The notes beneath the pieces were generated by a model. It searched no databases. It was not told the origin of the DNA and saw only the letters and a list, made by a program, of their open reading frames with translations. From contig NW_017802935.1 of NCBI RefSeq assembly GCF_001625305.1, positions 79,945 through 143,944 of the forward strand: a DNA stretch of 64,000 bases. The letters run 5' to 3'. The translations under genes were made by a program, and so were the position numbers. Positions 55,801 to 62,600 of the stretch are shown piece after piece. How positions within the stretch are numbered: position 1 is the stretch's first letter; the number at the start of each line of letters is the position of its first letter. The DNA comes from Branchiostoma belcheri. Lineage: Eukaryota; Chordata; Leptocardii; Amphioxiformes; Branchiostomatidae.

Positions 55801-58800
55801 TAACTGGTGCTGTAGCAGACACCCAGTGGTGTTTGAATTACTTTATGTAGCAAGAGGCAGGTCAGAGTAGGAGGGGCTGGTCACCAAAAAAATGTACTTT
55901 ATTATCTTTCCCTTTTGAGACATAAGGCTGTAAGGGATATGGAGGGAGCTACAGGCATGACTGTCTCTACCATGTCTGCTATCACCACCATCAGGTATGG
56001 TTAATCTTCATGGAAACGGAAAAAACACAGCAAAAACATTTGTATTTTTTTGTTCTGAAAATCACCTCAAACACACAGATATCAGCATTTGTATCCTGTT
56101 TTATTATTCAAAAGAATTCAAAGTCTAATTGAAGCACAAAAACGGTGTCACTGACTTAAAATTGTAAATGACAAACTCATGGTCCTTGTAAGTCAAAATA
56201 GTTAAACAGTAATAATAAAAGTAAAACATTGTCAGTAGTTCAAGTTCTTTATCACCAATTATCAGTTATTATTATAATTATTTCAAAATATTGCTTTACA
56301 AGCAAACTTGTGCATGTATTCACAAAGCAACACAACTTGAAATAAAAACACTTTTTCTGCAGGGAATTCAAAGGTACAATTTTTTTAGATAATCATTTAC
56401 AGCCTTATCCAATACTGAAAACAAACTCTCATGACTACAGACTGTGTAAGTACAGTTATCTGTGTGAGTAAACCAATGTTTGTTATACTAGATGAAAGTT
56501 TGCTATGAACCTCTGATGTTCATTATTGGTGCCAGTCAGAAGCCACAGACATTGTGTTCCACTCAGAGCAAAGGTCAAAATAAAACTAGTATGTTGTAGT
56601 ACAATTCTATATACTGATAGCCTGCATAGTCCAGTGGTTAGCAACCCTGCCACTTAGACCAAAGAGCAAAATAAAATTAAGGTGCATGTTAATGTCGCAT
56701 TTACCTTAGCGGGACTTTGGTCCCAAAATGGCCACTCATTTAAACTAAGACAAGTTTGCACAGAAATATTCAGGATATTGAGTATTACTAATGGTTCATT
56801 GGTCCCAAAATGGCTGCTCCTTTAAGCCAATATCTTGCTGGAACAATAGAGAAATGATTATTTGTTCCCAAGGAGGTTATAGGCCGAGATATAACCTCCT
56901 TGTTTGGTCCCAAAATGGGACTGTCTTCCCAAGATGTACATCTAGGATTGTCAAATTACTGTATAGTAAATTTGATTTTTACACTACATTGTAGTGTCCT
57001 AGTCTCAACAGCTTCAGTAGTTGTGAAGTACGGAGACTGTTTGGTTCCCATGATCAGTCACCACCAGCTGTTCCTGTGTTGCCATGGCAACAGCCTGTGG
57101 CCCCTCCATGTCTGTAGTGATGTGCTTGAGGAATCTTCCTGCCTTGTCAAACATCTCTACACGTTTGTTGCCCTGGTCTGCTACGATGATGTTCCCTGCC
57201 CTGTCTGTGCAGATGCCACGTGGATGCTTCAGCTGACCTTCACCACTTCCCTCACCTCCAAACTGGAACAGAAACTGTCCATCCTCCTTGTACACATAGA
57301 CAAAATGATTTGTTGGGTCAGTCAAAAGAATGTTCTCTTCTCCATTTACTGCGATGTACTGTTGATACCGGAAGCTCATTTCCTGATGTCCCCATTGGCT
57401 TATGTTCTTGGATGCCCTCCCCACAGTTCTCACAAGTGTTCCATCTGGCCTGAACACTTGCACTTCATCATGCCCGCTGTCTCTGTCCATTGTGGTTTGT
57501 GTGATGAGGATGTGGTTCCTCCTGGTGTCCACGGCAACTCCTCTGTACATCCTTGACTTCTGTAGGCCAAACTTCCTCAGCACCCTGCCCTGTTTGTTGT
57601 ACTGCACAGCATAGTTAGCAGAGAATGTCCCTATGGACTTTCCCACCACCCACAGGTTCCCCTCCTCGTCCATGGCCACATCATCTGGTCTGATCTTCAG
57701 TTCACCTGACACGACTGTTGGGAACTGACGGACAAATGTTCCGTGCAGCGTAAAGACTTGGATTCTCTGATTGTCCCTCAGGCCACAGTCTGCTACAAAG
57801 ATCTCCCCTTCATCTGACACTGTAACACCACATGGACCCCAGAACTGTCCAGTTCCTGATCCTGGTCCGCCAAATATCACCTTCTGAGGCTGATGGTTAC
57901 CTTGCCTTTGGTTGCCATGGTGATGACCTGTGCCCCTTGCTGCATCATTGCTACATGTTGATGTAGGTACTGCTGGGATTGGTGCAGATGGGAGGGACTT
58001 GACGGATTGCCTTTGGTTACCATGGTGATGACCTGTGCCCCTTGCTGCAGGTGCTTCTGGGATTGATGCAGATGGGAGAGACTGGACTGTCACATGTCCC
58101 AGTACTGGCACAGGGGTGTCTGTGGGCTGAAAGACAGCAGGCTGGGTTTGTACAGGTGGAGTTGGTGCTGCTTTTCCTCTGTACTTTCCTACCACCTCTG
58201 TCAAAGCGGTTTGCTGACTGAGAAACTCAACCCATCCCTGCTGCAGCTCTTGTTCTGCTCGATCACAGGCAGCAGACAGTTCATTAATATCTGCCAACAC
58301 TGGGTCCCTTTCAGTCTGTATTTTCTCTAAGTTCTCGCTGTGATTTTGCTCTGATTCAGACAAGAGGAAGTCTTTTCTCTCTGTAAGTTTTTGCACCATT
58401 CGGTTGTAGGCCTGAATGATGCCGTTCTCTCTCTGCTGTTTCTGTTCATCCATTTTTTTTTCTCTTTCACCGAGACATTTGATAAAGCTGCAGTAACTTT
58501 CCAGAATGTTCCTCCCCTCATTGATCAAGTCCTGGACTGTAGATCTCCTTTCCTGTACCTTTTTAAGGCCTGTGGTAGGATGTCCATCATGGTTGTCATC
58601 ATAACACTCAGTACAAACTGGCGAGTTACACTGTTTACAGTAGAGCTTGACTTCTTCTGAGGGGTGAAAGCTGCACCTGTTTCCAGACTGGGGTTGCTTC
58701 ACTGTTTCCTCTAACAGGGCTTCTTGTTTTTGGAGTTTCTCACACATACTTGCCGTGATAAGATTGTCTGGCAAACCTGCGACCCCCTGGCGTGGCAGCC

Positions 58801-61688
58801 TGATCTGCCGACGACAGTTTGGGCACTCGAAGGGCGTCCGAACCTCTGCATGGTCTCTCAGGCAGTCCTGACAGAAGGTGTGCTGACAGGGCAGCACCTT
58901 GGGCCTGGTGAACAGCTCCAGGCAGATGCTGCAGGACAGTTCTTCATGAATTTCTATCTTCAAACTTGACGGTGCAGAGCCCATGGTTGTTTTCCTGTGG
59001 ATGTGTAAGTCACCTTCCAAGGCAAAGCTTAAGTATATAGTTACTGTAATATTTTGTTCTAGTCAACACCAATCGTTCAAGGGTACAAAAACTGCTTAGC
59101 TTTTTTAGCATTGTTTATTTGGATAAGAAAATATCATTCTAATGCCTTAACCAGTTCCTTTATAAATACATCAATATTTTGGAGATAGTGTGAGGCTAAA
59201 GCAACTTCACAGGTGATCAGTAATTCAATTTTCAATATAGCATATAGTACATCTAAGTAAGCTACATCTGTACAAGCAACATCCCTTTCCAATGTTTAAT
59301 GGTATAACCCAACACATTTATGTACTTAGTAAATATTGTCAGTGGCCAGTGTAACATGATTGATACACTTTTAACCATTGCCTTATGACACTGAGGCACG
59401 TAGTACATTAGGTAAATGTTCAAGTTACTTAGTGCTGCCAAGAAACAGAGAAGCAGTTGAGCTAGACCATGTTAAGGTAAACATTATACATTTGCTTTGC
59501 AAACGTTACCTTTCTAGTTCCAAGTTTCATGTTGAAAGGTTACTGTATTGTGTGCTCTGTTCTTACAGTGATTCCCCAGGCTCAGAAGCTCAAGAGGACA
59601 GAATAAGGAGTCTGGAAATGGTGGGTAAACAGCTTATTCAGACTTCCACACTTCTACGCTATAAATTATAACTGAAAATACCACTGGTATTATGAAATGT
59701 GGATAAGGTTACCCTTCATTATGATATCTGATTGTATCTTTCCTTTCATTGACATTGTTGCGAGTATGATTGACCACACATTGGAAAAACTCACTGCATG
59801 TTAAAGGCTAATCTGACCATACTGCATGTTTTTTTGCAGAGTTTGAGGAAGAAAGAAGAGGAATGTATGACATTAAGCCAGAGACTGGTGAGCTGTACCT
59901 TACGTATAAATCTATTGATATAGGCATAGCTAACTCTTGTGTATTGTTCCTGTAACTACAGACAAAATATGTAGAGAATTTGAAGTACATTTTGAGAAGT
60001 TTTATGATTTCTTCCGACTCAGATGCAGAGATCCATGTCTGCCCTGGGAGGACCTACAGAGAAAGTGGCCATCAAGGAGTAAGTTCTGAATTATTTTTGT
60101 GCACAGATTTGAAACTGGTATATTGGGCGCTGGAATGACAGTTGCAGAAAACAGAACAAACAGTGTATGAGTATGATAATTATGAATTTTTTATGTCTAC
60201 CTTCCCTGAAGGAAAACTCTGTTTCTTCTTCCTCTTCTTCCTTTCCAAACAAATAAGGTTAATGGCCTGAACCAGATGTCTGTCACTATGGTAACTGGTG
60301 TTGGGTTACATCATGTTGCAATTTTATACCAGGAGGGATTTATACTCCTGTCACAATTATATGAATGTGTTTGAGTAACAGAGCAGACCATATGCAAAGG
60401 TTAACATTATGTATGTTACCTTTCTTGTTCTGTTTTTCCTAACCATGTTGTTTACCCGTAGTTTCCAGATTGGTGACATAGTGTTGATCTGTCTGGATGA
60501 GAGACATGATAACTACGTTGTGTTCACCGTGGGACTGGTGCTGTACTTCCTACACTCAGACTCTCTCCCTGCACTGGACCTCAAGTCAGGTCAGACACAG
60601 AAATGTTTTATACTTTAATGCTGAAATAAAGTTGCATTTTTTCCAAATGATCATTATTTCATTGAAATATTCCTTTTCTTATACCTATTTTCAGTTTTTT
60701 TGTCAACTTTTCTATTTTAAGGTCACACTTTTCATTTTTGTTATTAAACTTAATATGATCTATACAATTCTCCACTTTGTGTATTATATACACTTTTGAG
60801 TATTTAGAACTTTTTGCAATTTGTTTGCCCCTTTTAACTGTCTTTTCCTTTCTATTTACTATTAGCGAAAGGTAAGAAACTTAAGCCAGTAGGACCTTCC
60901 TTCCTCCCCTTCATGTTTACCTTATATAAAATATGCTCTTCTGTCTTTCATGTCTTTCTGAGTGCACATAACATTCAATTATTTCTATTATGAATTCAAT
61001 ATGGCAAGGTCTGCCAATATCTGAAGTTTGTAATTTTCCTTTGTTTTCAGTAGTTGTCTGTAGATATAGATTTTATTTCAAATTTCACCTTTACCTCCCC
61101 CAGCTCCTGGTGCCCCAAGGAAACCATGGGTTTTGGGACAGATCACAGACAAGGAGTACTGCCAGGCTAAGAAGGTGGGTACTAGATCAGACATTAGCTT
61201 TCCAAGACTTACTTCCATATGAACACTGCCTGACCACAGTAATGCCAGTGATTCATTTTGTTGTTTTTGAAAATAAAAATTTAAGGCTCTTAAACTCATA
61301 TGTTGGCCCCAACAATACTAGTTGAAGGAAGTCCCTTCTCTTCAGAGTTGTTACAGTTTTTTCATCTATCAATGCAGTGGTTTGATTAAAAGTTTGAAAT
61401 TCATTGAATTACGAACCAAATTGGTATGTTGACTTCATGGCTCCTATCTTAGCATGTACATGTAGGGCTATCATATGATGCCTAGGCCTGTTTTTATTTT
61501 TTTCGGCTCTGTGGCTCCTGATTTCTTCTGAAAAAATCCGAAAAACAACAAATTAAATTGGTGTGGCCTGAGCTTTTTAAAGATTCTAAATCTTTTCTGT
61601 TGTTTTCCAGCCCCAGAACAGGTTCAAGGTCCCCGTCGGCACCAAGTTCTACAGAGTCAAGGCCATCCCGTGGGGCAGGAAGCTTTGA
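30070..61688 (+). CDS. rb1cc1: RB1CC1 / FIP200 autophagy scaffold (complete)
   Basis: Scaffold of the ULK1-ATG13-ATG101 complex that starts autophagosome formation and binds cargo receptors. Coding exons: 30070-30137, 31289-31415, 32691-32772, 33139-33224, 38733-38848, 39472-39558, 40749-40896, 41350-41458, 41886-42004, 42599-42783, 43436-43541, 44328-44408, 45294-45375, 45670-45728, 46213-46313, 46696-46893, 47335-47458, 47807-47958, 48594-48804, 49665-49868, 50369-52375, 53204-53366, 54470-54563, 55379-55543, 59569-59620, 59840-59887, 60023-60078, 60462-60589, 61104-61174, 61611-61688. All phases fit, giving 1768 residues (human 1594, from memory). The start MLYVFLVDTG, KGLEDRLYGLEQ, LPDLCASHRKQL, LDERHDNYV and NRFKVPVGTKFYRVKA match vertebrate RB1CC1. 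The intron at 42784 starts GC rather than GT. Confidence 0.95.
30995..31241. mobile_element. Foldback Penelope-like remnant, copy 6
   Basis: Arms CTCTCACCTAGAGCTTTCGA...TAGACTGACCC and GTGAGGAAGACCAGAGTGAC...CTAGGTGAGAG. It lies just before exon 31289-31415. Confidence 0.8.
31540..31616 (+). repeat. Copy of 3' end of exon 31289-31415 with donor
   Basis: GACATGCTGGAGAGCAAGTC through GCAGGAACG|gtgagg is identical to the last 47 bp of the exon and its donor, about 200 bp downstream. Confidence 0.9.
31985..32280. mobile_element. Foldback retroelement remnant
   Basis: Left arm TACTCGTAAGAAAATTCAAA...TTCCGGACGTTTCGAGTGA is complementary to right arm TTCACTCGAAACGTCCGGAA...TTGAATTTTCTTACGA, ~80 bp each. 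The arm reads (complement) CTGAAGA...CACTCGAAACGTC, a word set common in retroelement tails. Confidence 0.8.
33404..34624. mobile_element. hAT-like 1.2-kb DNA element with 8-bp target duplication
   Basis: Terminal inverted repeats CATGGAGGTAGAAAAAAGGA (continuing AAGGAGGGAG; 30 bp, perfect) and the complement ending TTCTACCTCCATG. Both sides are flanked by ATTACAAC (33396-33403 and 34625-34632). The interior is GC-richer than its surroundings and has two overlapping ORFs of ~120 codons on opposite strands, neither recognisable as a transposase. Probably non-autonomous. Confidence 0.85.
34688..34745 (+). repeat. Copy of 3' end of exon 33139-33224 with donor and intron start
   Basis: GGGCACAACTGGCACTG|gtaatt and the following CATGACTTTCAGAACTATG match exon 33139-33224 and its intron (CATAACTATCAGAACTATG). 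The hAT-like element lies between the two copies. Confidence 0.85.
35511..36137 (-). mobile_element. CR1/Jockey-type LINE, RT C-terminal part
   Basis: Encodes GLGFTFDSKLSFQDHVKS, VYLSLIRPVLEYGHVL and MERVQKRALRIIS, ending in a stop near 35514. It continues the LINE at 36951-38730, but a different ~830-bp block and an assembly gap intervene. Confidence 0.88.
36290..36410 (+). mobile_element. LINE/SINE 3' tail, opposite orientation
   Basis: CCCTGGGCCCTCTTGGAAAT, GAGGCCACCCAGGTG and (AAATA)n at 36391-36411 form a typical LINE 3' end on the + strand inside the interrupting block. Confidence 0.6.
36931..36950. other. Assembly gap (20 N)
   Basis: Twenty N. The 49 bp right of the gap (from 36951, CGGTATTGCAGGGATGTTTC) nearly duplicate 36069-36117, one mismatch, so the join is suspect. 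Confidence 0.97.
36951..38730 (-). mobile_element. CR1/Jockey-type LINE, endonuclease end to RT palm
   Basis: Reading down the minus strand: endonuclease part (KDRLCGKGGGVAAFIAND; VLFLGIIYHPP), then RT with KASGPDDLPTW, ADMSKAFDRV and SGVPQGGVLSPYLF. At 37125-37130 an extra C shifts the frame within the catalytic YADD codons (TAC GCC C GAC GAT), so this copy is inactive. The 5' end is truncated within ~30 bp of RB1CC1 exon 38733-38848. Confidence 0.9.
39765..40133. mobile_element. Foldback MITE, AGGCCACACCAATTTAA ends
   Basis: 36-bp terminal inverted repeats with one mismatch (AGGCCACACCAATTTAATTT... TTGGTTAACGGATTT). A truncated inverted relative is at 61370-61569. Confidence 0.85.
40271..40700 (+). 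repeat. Three partial copies of RB1CC1 exon 40749-40896
   Basis: Copies start at 40271, 40434 and 40598, each preceded by its own acceptor (TCTCCAG, TCCCCAG, TCCCCAG). Each carries GTTTCCCAACACMATAAARC to CATGCAGAGTAT (~75 bp). Only the fourth (40749) continues into the complete exon with a donor. Confidence 0.93.
42005..42270 (+). repeat. Two extra copies of exon 41886-42004 3' end with (AAAC)n arrays
   Basis: Copies at 42062-42137 and 42178-42255 repeat the last ~76 bp (GACAGACTGTACGGGCTGGA...GACATGGCACAG) and the donor gtaaac/gtaata. (AAAC)n arrays separate them. The second is nearly identical to the exon; the third is more diverged but remains in frame. Confidence 0.92.
42474..42556 (+). 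repeat. Partial copy of exon 42599-42783 start running into (TG)n
   Basis: CCCCAG|GCTTTTGTACAGAACC...CCCTCCATCCT copies the first ~55 bp with acceptor, then becomes (TG)n to 42556. Confidence 0.9.
42903..42984 (+). repeat. Copy of exon 42599-42783 3' end with GC donor
   Basis: CTCAGGGACATCCGATG...ACACTAGACTGAG|gcaagt copies the last ~75 bp with small indels, and preserves the unusual GC donor. Confidence 0.85.
43133..43310 (+). mobile_element. tRNA-derived SINE remnant
   Basis: AGTAGTGGACATGATATCGA and GTGTTCGATCCCTGTC, then the shared body GTCATTGGAAAAGGCACTTC and CCACCCAGGTGTAAAATGGG. Confidence 0.6.
43560..43785 (+). mobile_element. LINE 3' end, CCCTCGGGCATGAAT family
   Basis: Reads VGSFVFLCLQKRSQTQ then stop, with tail GCAATTAGCCCTCGGGCATG. 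It abuts exon 43436-43541 within ~20 bp. Confidence 0.75.
44030..44215 (-). mobile_element. LINE 3' end, same family, inverted
   Basis: The minus strand repeats the tail and C-terminal end of 43560-43785 (TTCATGCCCGAGGGCTAATT ... GGGTTTGACTTCTTTTTTGA on the + strand). Confidence 0.75.
44488..44517 (+). repeat. Short copy of exon 44328-44408 interior
   Basis: TACTGCCAGGCCATGCCAGA + GACCTTCAG repeats the exon segment TACTGCCAGGCTGTGGCAGA + GACCTACAG, in the intron ~100 bp downstream. Confidence 0.65.
44519..44733 (-). mobile_element. tRNA-derived SINE, near full length
   Basis: Minus strand: GGTCGTGTGGCGCAACGGCA (A box), GGTCCCGGGTTCGAGTCCTG (B box), body GGAAAAGGCACTTTACACGA, and tail ATATATCAAATCAAATC. 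Confidence 0.8.
45410..45545. mobile_element. Short inverted-repeat element, CTCCACCAG family
   Basis: Ends GCCTCTACCAGGCTT and AACCTTGTAGAGGTT; diverged relative of 22733-22875. Confidence 0.5.
47500..47735 (+). repeat. Dispersed ~220-bp repeat, copy 2
   Basis: GCTGTTTCTTCTTCTTCTTC, TCAATGACCTGGGCCAGACG, ACTGTAGCAGACAGTG and GAATATGTATGAGTG as in 3955-4170. Confidence 0.7.
48840..48985 (+). mobile_element. LINE 3' tail, CCCTCGGGCATGAAT family
   Basis: TAGTAGTTTTTACTAGTAAT and GAGCCTTGGGCATGAATAAA; non-coding tail only. Confidence 0.65.
49040..49225 (-). mobile_element. LINE RT C-terminal fragment
   Basis: The minus strand reads YTSLVRPNLEYATTVWDP, KLERVQNQAARFC and VTEMKET in one frame, a classic Jockey/CR1 RT C-terminal segment. 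Internal fragment; no tail. Confidence 0.8.
49267..49318 (+). repeat. Pseudo-copy of exon 49665-49868 start
   Basis: CCACAG|GTGAAGTCCC...CAGTTGCAGCAGAGCCTCCA copies the acceptor and first ~50 bp. Frame lost; an in-frame TGA follows. Confidence 0.8.
49333..49595 (-). mobile_element. ~260-bp MITE, GGCAGAACGTACTGC ends, copy A
   Basis: Left GGCAGAACGTACTGCGCCTG and right CAGGTGCAGTATGTTCTGCT are imperfect terminal inverted repeats. The internal sequence matches copy B (61757-62013) in reverse orientation. Confidence 0.85.
50369..52375 (+). CDS. rb1cc1: RB1CC1 giant coiled-coil exon
   Basis: A 2007-bp exon, phase 0 at both ends, coding residues 816-1484. It is almost entirely charged heptad sequence (E, K, Q, L rich) with no Pro in most of its length, i.e. 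a long parallel coiled coil that in vertebrates holds the dimer and spaces the C-terminal claw. Acceptor TACTACAG at 50368; donor GAAAG|gtatgg. The first codon is GTG, an exon start and not an initiation codon. Human RB1CC1 also has one very large exon in this region, from memory. Confidence 0.93.
52822..52866 (+). repeat. Copy of exon 53204-53366 start
   Basis: CCTCGCAG|AGTCTTGAAAGCCAGATGTC...GCCAGCATGCAG copies acceptor and first ~42 bp, then diverges. Confidence 0.85.
53288..53715 (+). repeat. rb1cc1: 141-bp exon-intron tandem repeat, three units
   Basis: Units begin GTGGCTGAGAAGGA at 53288, 53429 and 53570, with a fourth partial at 53711; period 141 bp exactly. Each has the last ~79 bp of exon 53204-53366, the donor (AAGG|gtgaga) and ~60 bp of intron. 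The whole array is one open frame (47 residues per unit) until the TGA at ~53708. Confidence 0.93.
53727..54006. mobile_element. Foldback element, TGCACCCAA ends
   Basis: Left CCAGTGCACCCAAATATTTT, right ATTTTTTAGGTTGGGTGCAC and GAATTTCGAGCCCTG. Fragments of the family are at 30600-30665 and 34750-34815. Confidence 0.65.
54073..54098 (+). repeat. Copy of the acceptor of exon 54470-54563
   Basis: TTCTGTGCTGTTGTTACAG|AGG duplicates the acceptor TCTGTGCTGTTGTTACAG|AGG, 395 bp upstream. Confidence 0.75.
55103..55325 (-). mobile_element. tRNA-derived SINE
   Basis: Same family as 44519-44733 (GATTTATTGAAATTGCAACA, AGTGCCTTTCCCAAGGGC, GGGACCTCTCGATTCCGAG), with an extra ~45 bp in the body. Confidence 0.78.
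55700..55885 (+). repeat. Dispersed ~220-bp repeat, copy 3
   Basis: TTTCTTCTTCTTCTTCAAAG, TCAGTGACCTGGACCAGATG and GGTGCTGTAGCAGACACC as in 3955-4170. Confidence 0.7.
55936..55994 (+). repeat. Copy of 3' end of exon 55379-55543 with donor
   Basis: GATATGGAGGGAGCTACAGG...ATCACCACCATCAG|gtatgg repeats the last ~59 bp with synonymous-looking changes, 450 bp downstream. No acceptor precedes it. Confidence 0.88.
57014..58984 (-). CDS. Intronless TRIM-NHL protein, probable E3 ubiquitin ligase
   Basis: 656 residues in one open frame, antisense within the RB1CC1 intron 55544-59568. RING finger C18-C21...C33-H35-C38-C41...C54-C57 (SCSICLELF, CQHTFCQDC, CPNC). B-box 2 from C104 (CSFHPSEEVKLYCKQC, CTECYDDNHDGH). 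Coiled coil ~145-270. A Pro/Ser linker contains two copies of a ~27-residue unit (SLPSA.IP...ARGTGHHHGNQRQ). C-terminal NHL propeller ~360-656 (GQFWGPCGVTVSDEGEIFVA, GQLKHPRGICTDRAGNIIVA). No filamin domain, so closer in layout to TRIM32 than TRIM2/3/71. The ATG at 58984 lies in ACCATGG; the frame extends 12 codons upstream without an ATG, and CCACAG 14 bp before it could be an acceptor for a 5' UTR exon. Confidence 0.92.
   Translation of the reverse strand: MGSAPSSLKIEIHEELSCSICLELFTRPKVLPCQHTFCQDCLRDHAEVRTPFECPNCRRQIRLPRQGVAGLPDNLITASMCEKLQKQEALLEETVKQPQSGNRCSFHPSEEVKLYCKQCNSPVCTECYDDNHDGHPTTGLKKVQERRSTVQDLINEGRNILESYCSFIKCLGEREKKMDEQKQQRENGIIQAYNRMVQKLTERKDFLLSESEQNHSENLEKIQTERDPVLADINELSAACDRAEQELQQGWVEFLSQQTALTEVVGKYRGKAAPTPPVQTQPAVFQPTDTPVPVLGHVTVQSLPSASIPEAPAARGTGHHHGNQRQSVKSLPSAPIPAVPTSTCSNDAARGTGHHHGNQRQGNHQPQKVIFGGPGSGTGQFWGPCGVTVSDEGEIFVADCGLRDNQRIQVFTLHGTFVRQFPTVVSGELKIRPDDVAMDEEGNLWVVGKSIGTFSANYAVQYNKQGRVLRKFGLQKSRMYRGVAVDTRRNHILITQTTMDRDSGHDEVQVFRPDGTLVRTVGRASKNISQWGHQEMSFRYQQYIAVNGEENILLTDPTNHFVYVYKEDGQFLFQFGGEGSGEGQLKHPRGICTDRAGNIIVADQGNKRVEMFDKAGRFLKHITTDMEGPQAVAMATQEQLVVTDHGNQTVSVLHNY
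60023..61688 (+). CDS. rb1cc1: RB1CC1 C-terminal claw exons
   Basis: Exons 60023-60078, 60462-60589, 61104-61174 and 61611-61688 encode ~110 residues. FQIGDIVLICLDERHDNYV, LYFLHSDSLPALDL, PRKPWVLGQITDKEYCQAKK and NRFKVPVGTKFYRVKA form the conserved claw domain, which in human binds cargo receptors such as p62. The two basic pocket residues I recall for human (K1569 and R1573) are retained in AKKPQNRF. Stop TGA at 61686. Confidence 0.94.
60190..60420 (+). repeat. Dispersed ~220-bp repeat, copy 4
   Basis: TTTCTTCTTCCTCTTCTTCC, CAAACAAATAAGGTTAATGG, CATGGTAACTGG-like words and ATGAATGTGTTTGAGTAACA; immediately before exon 60462-60589. Confidence 0.65.
60866..60871 (+). other. rb1cc1: Candidate 6-nt microexon of RB1CC1
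   Basis: A long pyrimidine tract (TTTTCCTTTCTATTTACTAT) and TAG precede CGAAAG, followed by the donor GTAAGA. Both flanking junctions are phase 1 (TCA G| and |CT CCT), so inclusion adds Ala-Lys in frame (S-A-K-A-P). It lies where vertebrate RB1CC1 has a few extra residues before RRPWVLG. No transcript evidence. Confidence 0.5.
61370..61569. mobile_element. Truncated relative of the 39765-40133 MITE
   Basis: Ends AACAAATTAAATTGGTGTGG + CCT and shares TGTTGACTTCATGGCTCCTA and GATGCCTAGGCCTG with the complement of 39765-40133. One end is missing. Confidence 0.7.
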
Positions 61689-61756
61689 GGGTCATGTGTG
61701 GCAAACTTTGTAAGATACATCACATAGGGTGAAACATTATGTGCATGTACATGAGT

Positions 61757-62013
61757 AAGCATGTCGGCAGAACGTACTGCACCTGTGTGAAACCTGCAAT
61801 GTATCGTGCATAGCACTTCGGCAGAATGTCTCATACGAGGTTATATTCCCATATATATATAAGGTTGACATCCCATCTGTAGTTTCCAAATGTTATGTCA
61901 GAAAAGATATCTTCTGCAACAGGCAAAATTCTGATGCAACGTTGACTAAATCCAACCAAAACCATGAAAAATCAAGGTTTTGCGCAGGCACAGTGTATTC
62001 TGCCGACGTGCTC
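61757..62013 (+). mobile_element. ~260-bp MITE, GGCAGAACGTACTGC ends, copy B
   Basis: TCGGCAGAACGTACTGCACC at one end and CAGGCACAGTGTATTCTGCC + GAC at the other. The interior matches the reverse complement of copy A (e.g. CTGTAGTTTCCAAATGTTAT). Confidence 0.85.
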
Positions 62014-62040
62014 ATGTACAAATGTAGTACACATACAATG

Positions 62041-62600
62041 TTTTCATAAACCATTTGTAAATTCCTACCACCATCTACCAAAAAAGAAAGTACAATGCAT
62101 AGTGCATCATCTGAGAGAGAAAAATACACCATAGACAGTGAAACATACATGTACAATGTACGTGTAGTAAACATATAGAATTTTCATAAACCATTTGTAA
62201 ATTCCTACCAACATGTACCAAACAAAGTAAAATGACTATTATCTGGGAGAGAAAGATACATCATAGAAGGTGAAACATACATAAAGTAGACATCAAAAGT
62301 TTTCATAAGTCATTTGTAAATTCCTACTACCAAAGTGTATCATCTGGGAGAGAAAAAACACCATAGAAGGTAAAAACATACATGTAGTACACACATAGAA
62401 AGTGTTCATAAGTCATTTGTAAATTCCTACCGCCGTCTACCAAAGTACAATGCATCATCTGGGAGTGAAAAATACATCATAAAAGGTGAAATATACATGA
62501 TTATAGTAAACATATAGAATTTTCATAAATCATTTGTAAATTCCTACCACTATGTACCAAACAATTATATACTATTTGGGAGAGCAGAAAAATATCAGAT
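62041..62600. repeat. Five-unit tandem repeat, ~103-140 bp units
   Basis: TTTTCATAAACCATTTGTAAAT-like starts at 62041, 62181, 62300, 62403 and 62520. Each continues with TTCCTACCACC, CCAAA, ATCTGGGAGAGAAAAA and CATAGAAGGTGAAACATACA, with indels between units. Confidence 0.88.

Noticed and set aside
56900-57556. 218-codon plus-strand frame
   Set aside because: Shadow of the antisense NHL-coding sequence.
58982-59020. TRIM-NHL start 12 codons upstream
   Set aside because: The upstream codon is TTG; the first ATG, in ACCATGG context, is at 58984.
62041-62600. CRISPR-like array
   Set aside because: Units vary in length, with no conserved short repeat plus unique spacer pattern; a tandem repeat in 3' flanking DNA.
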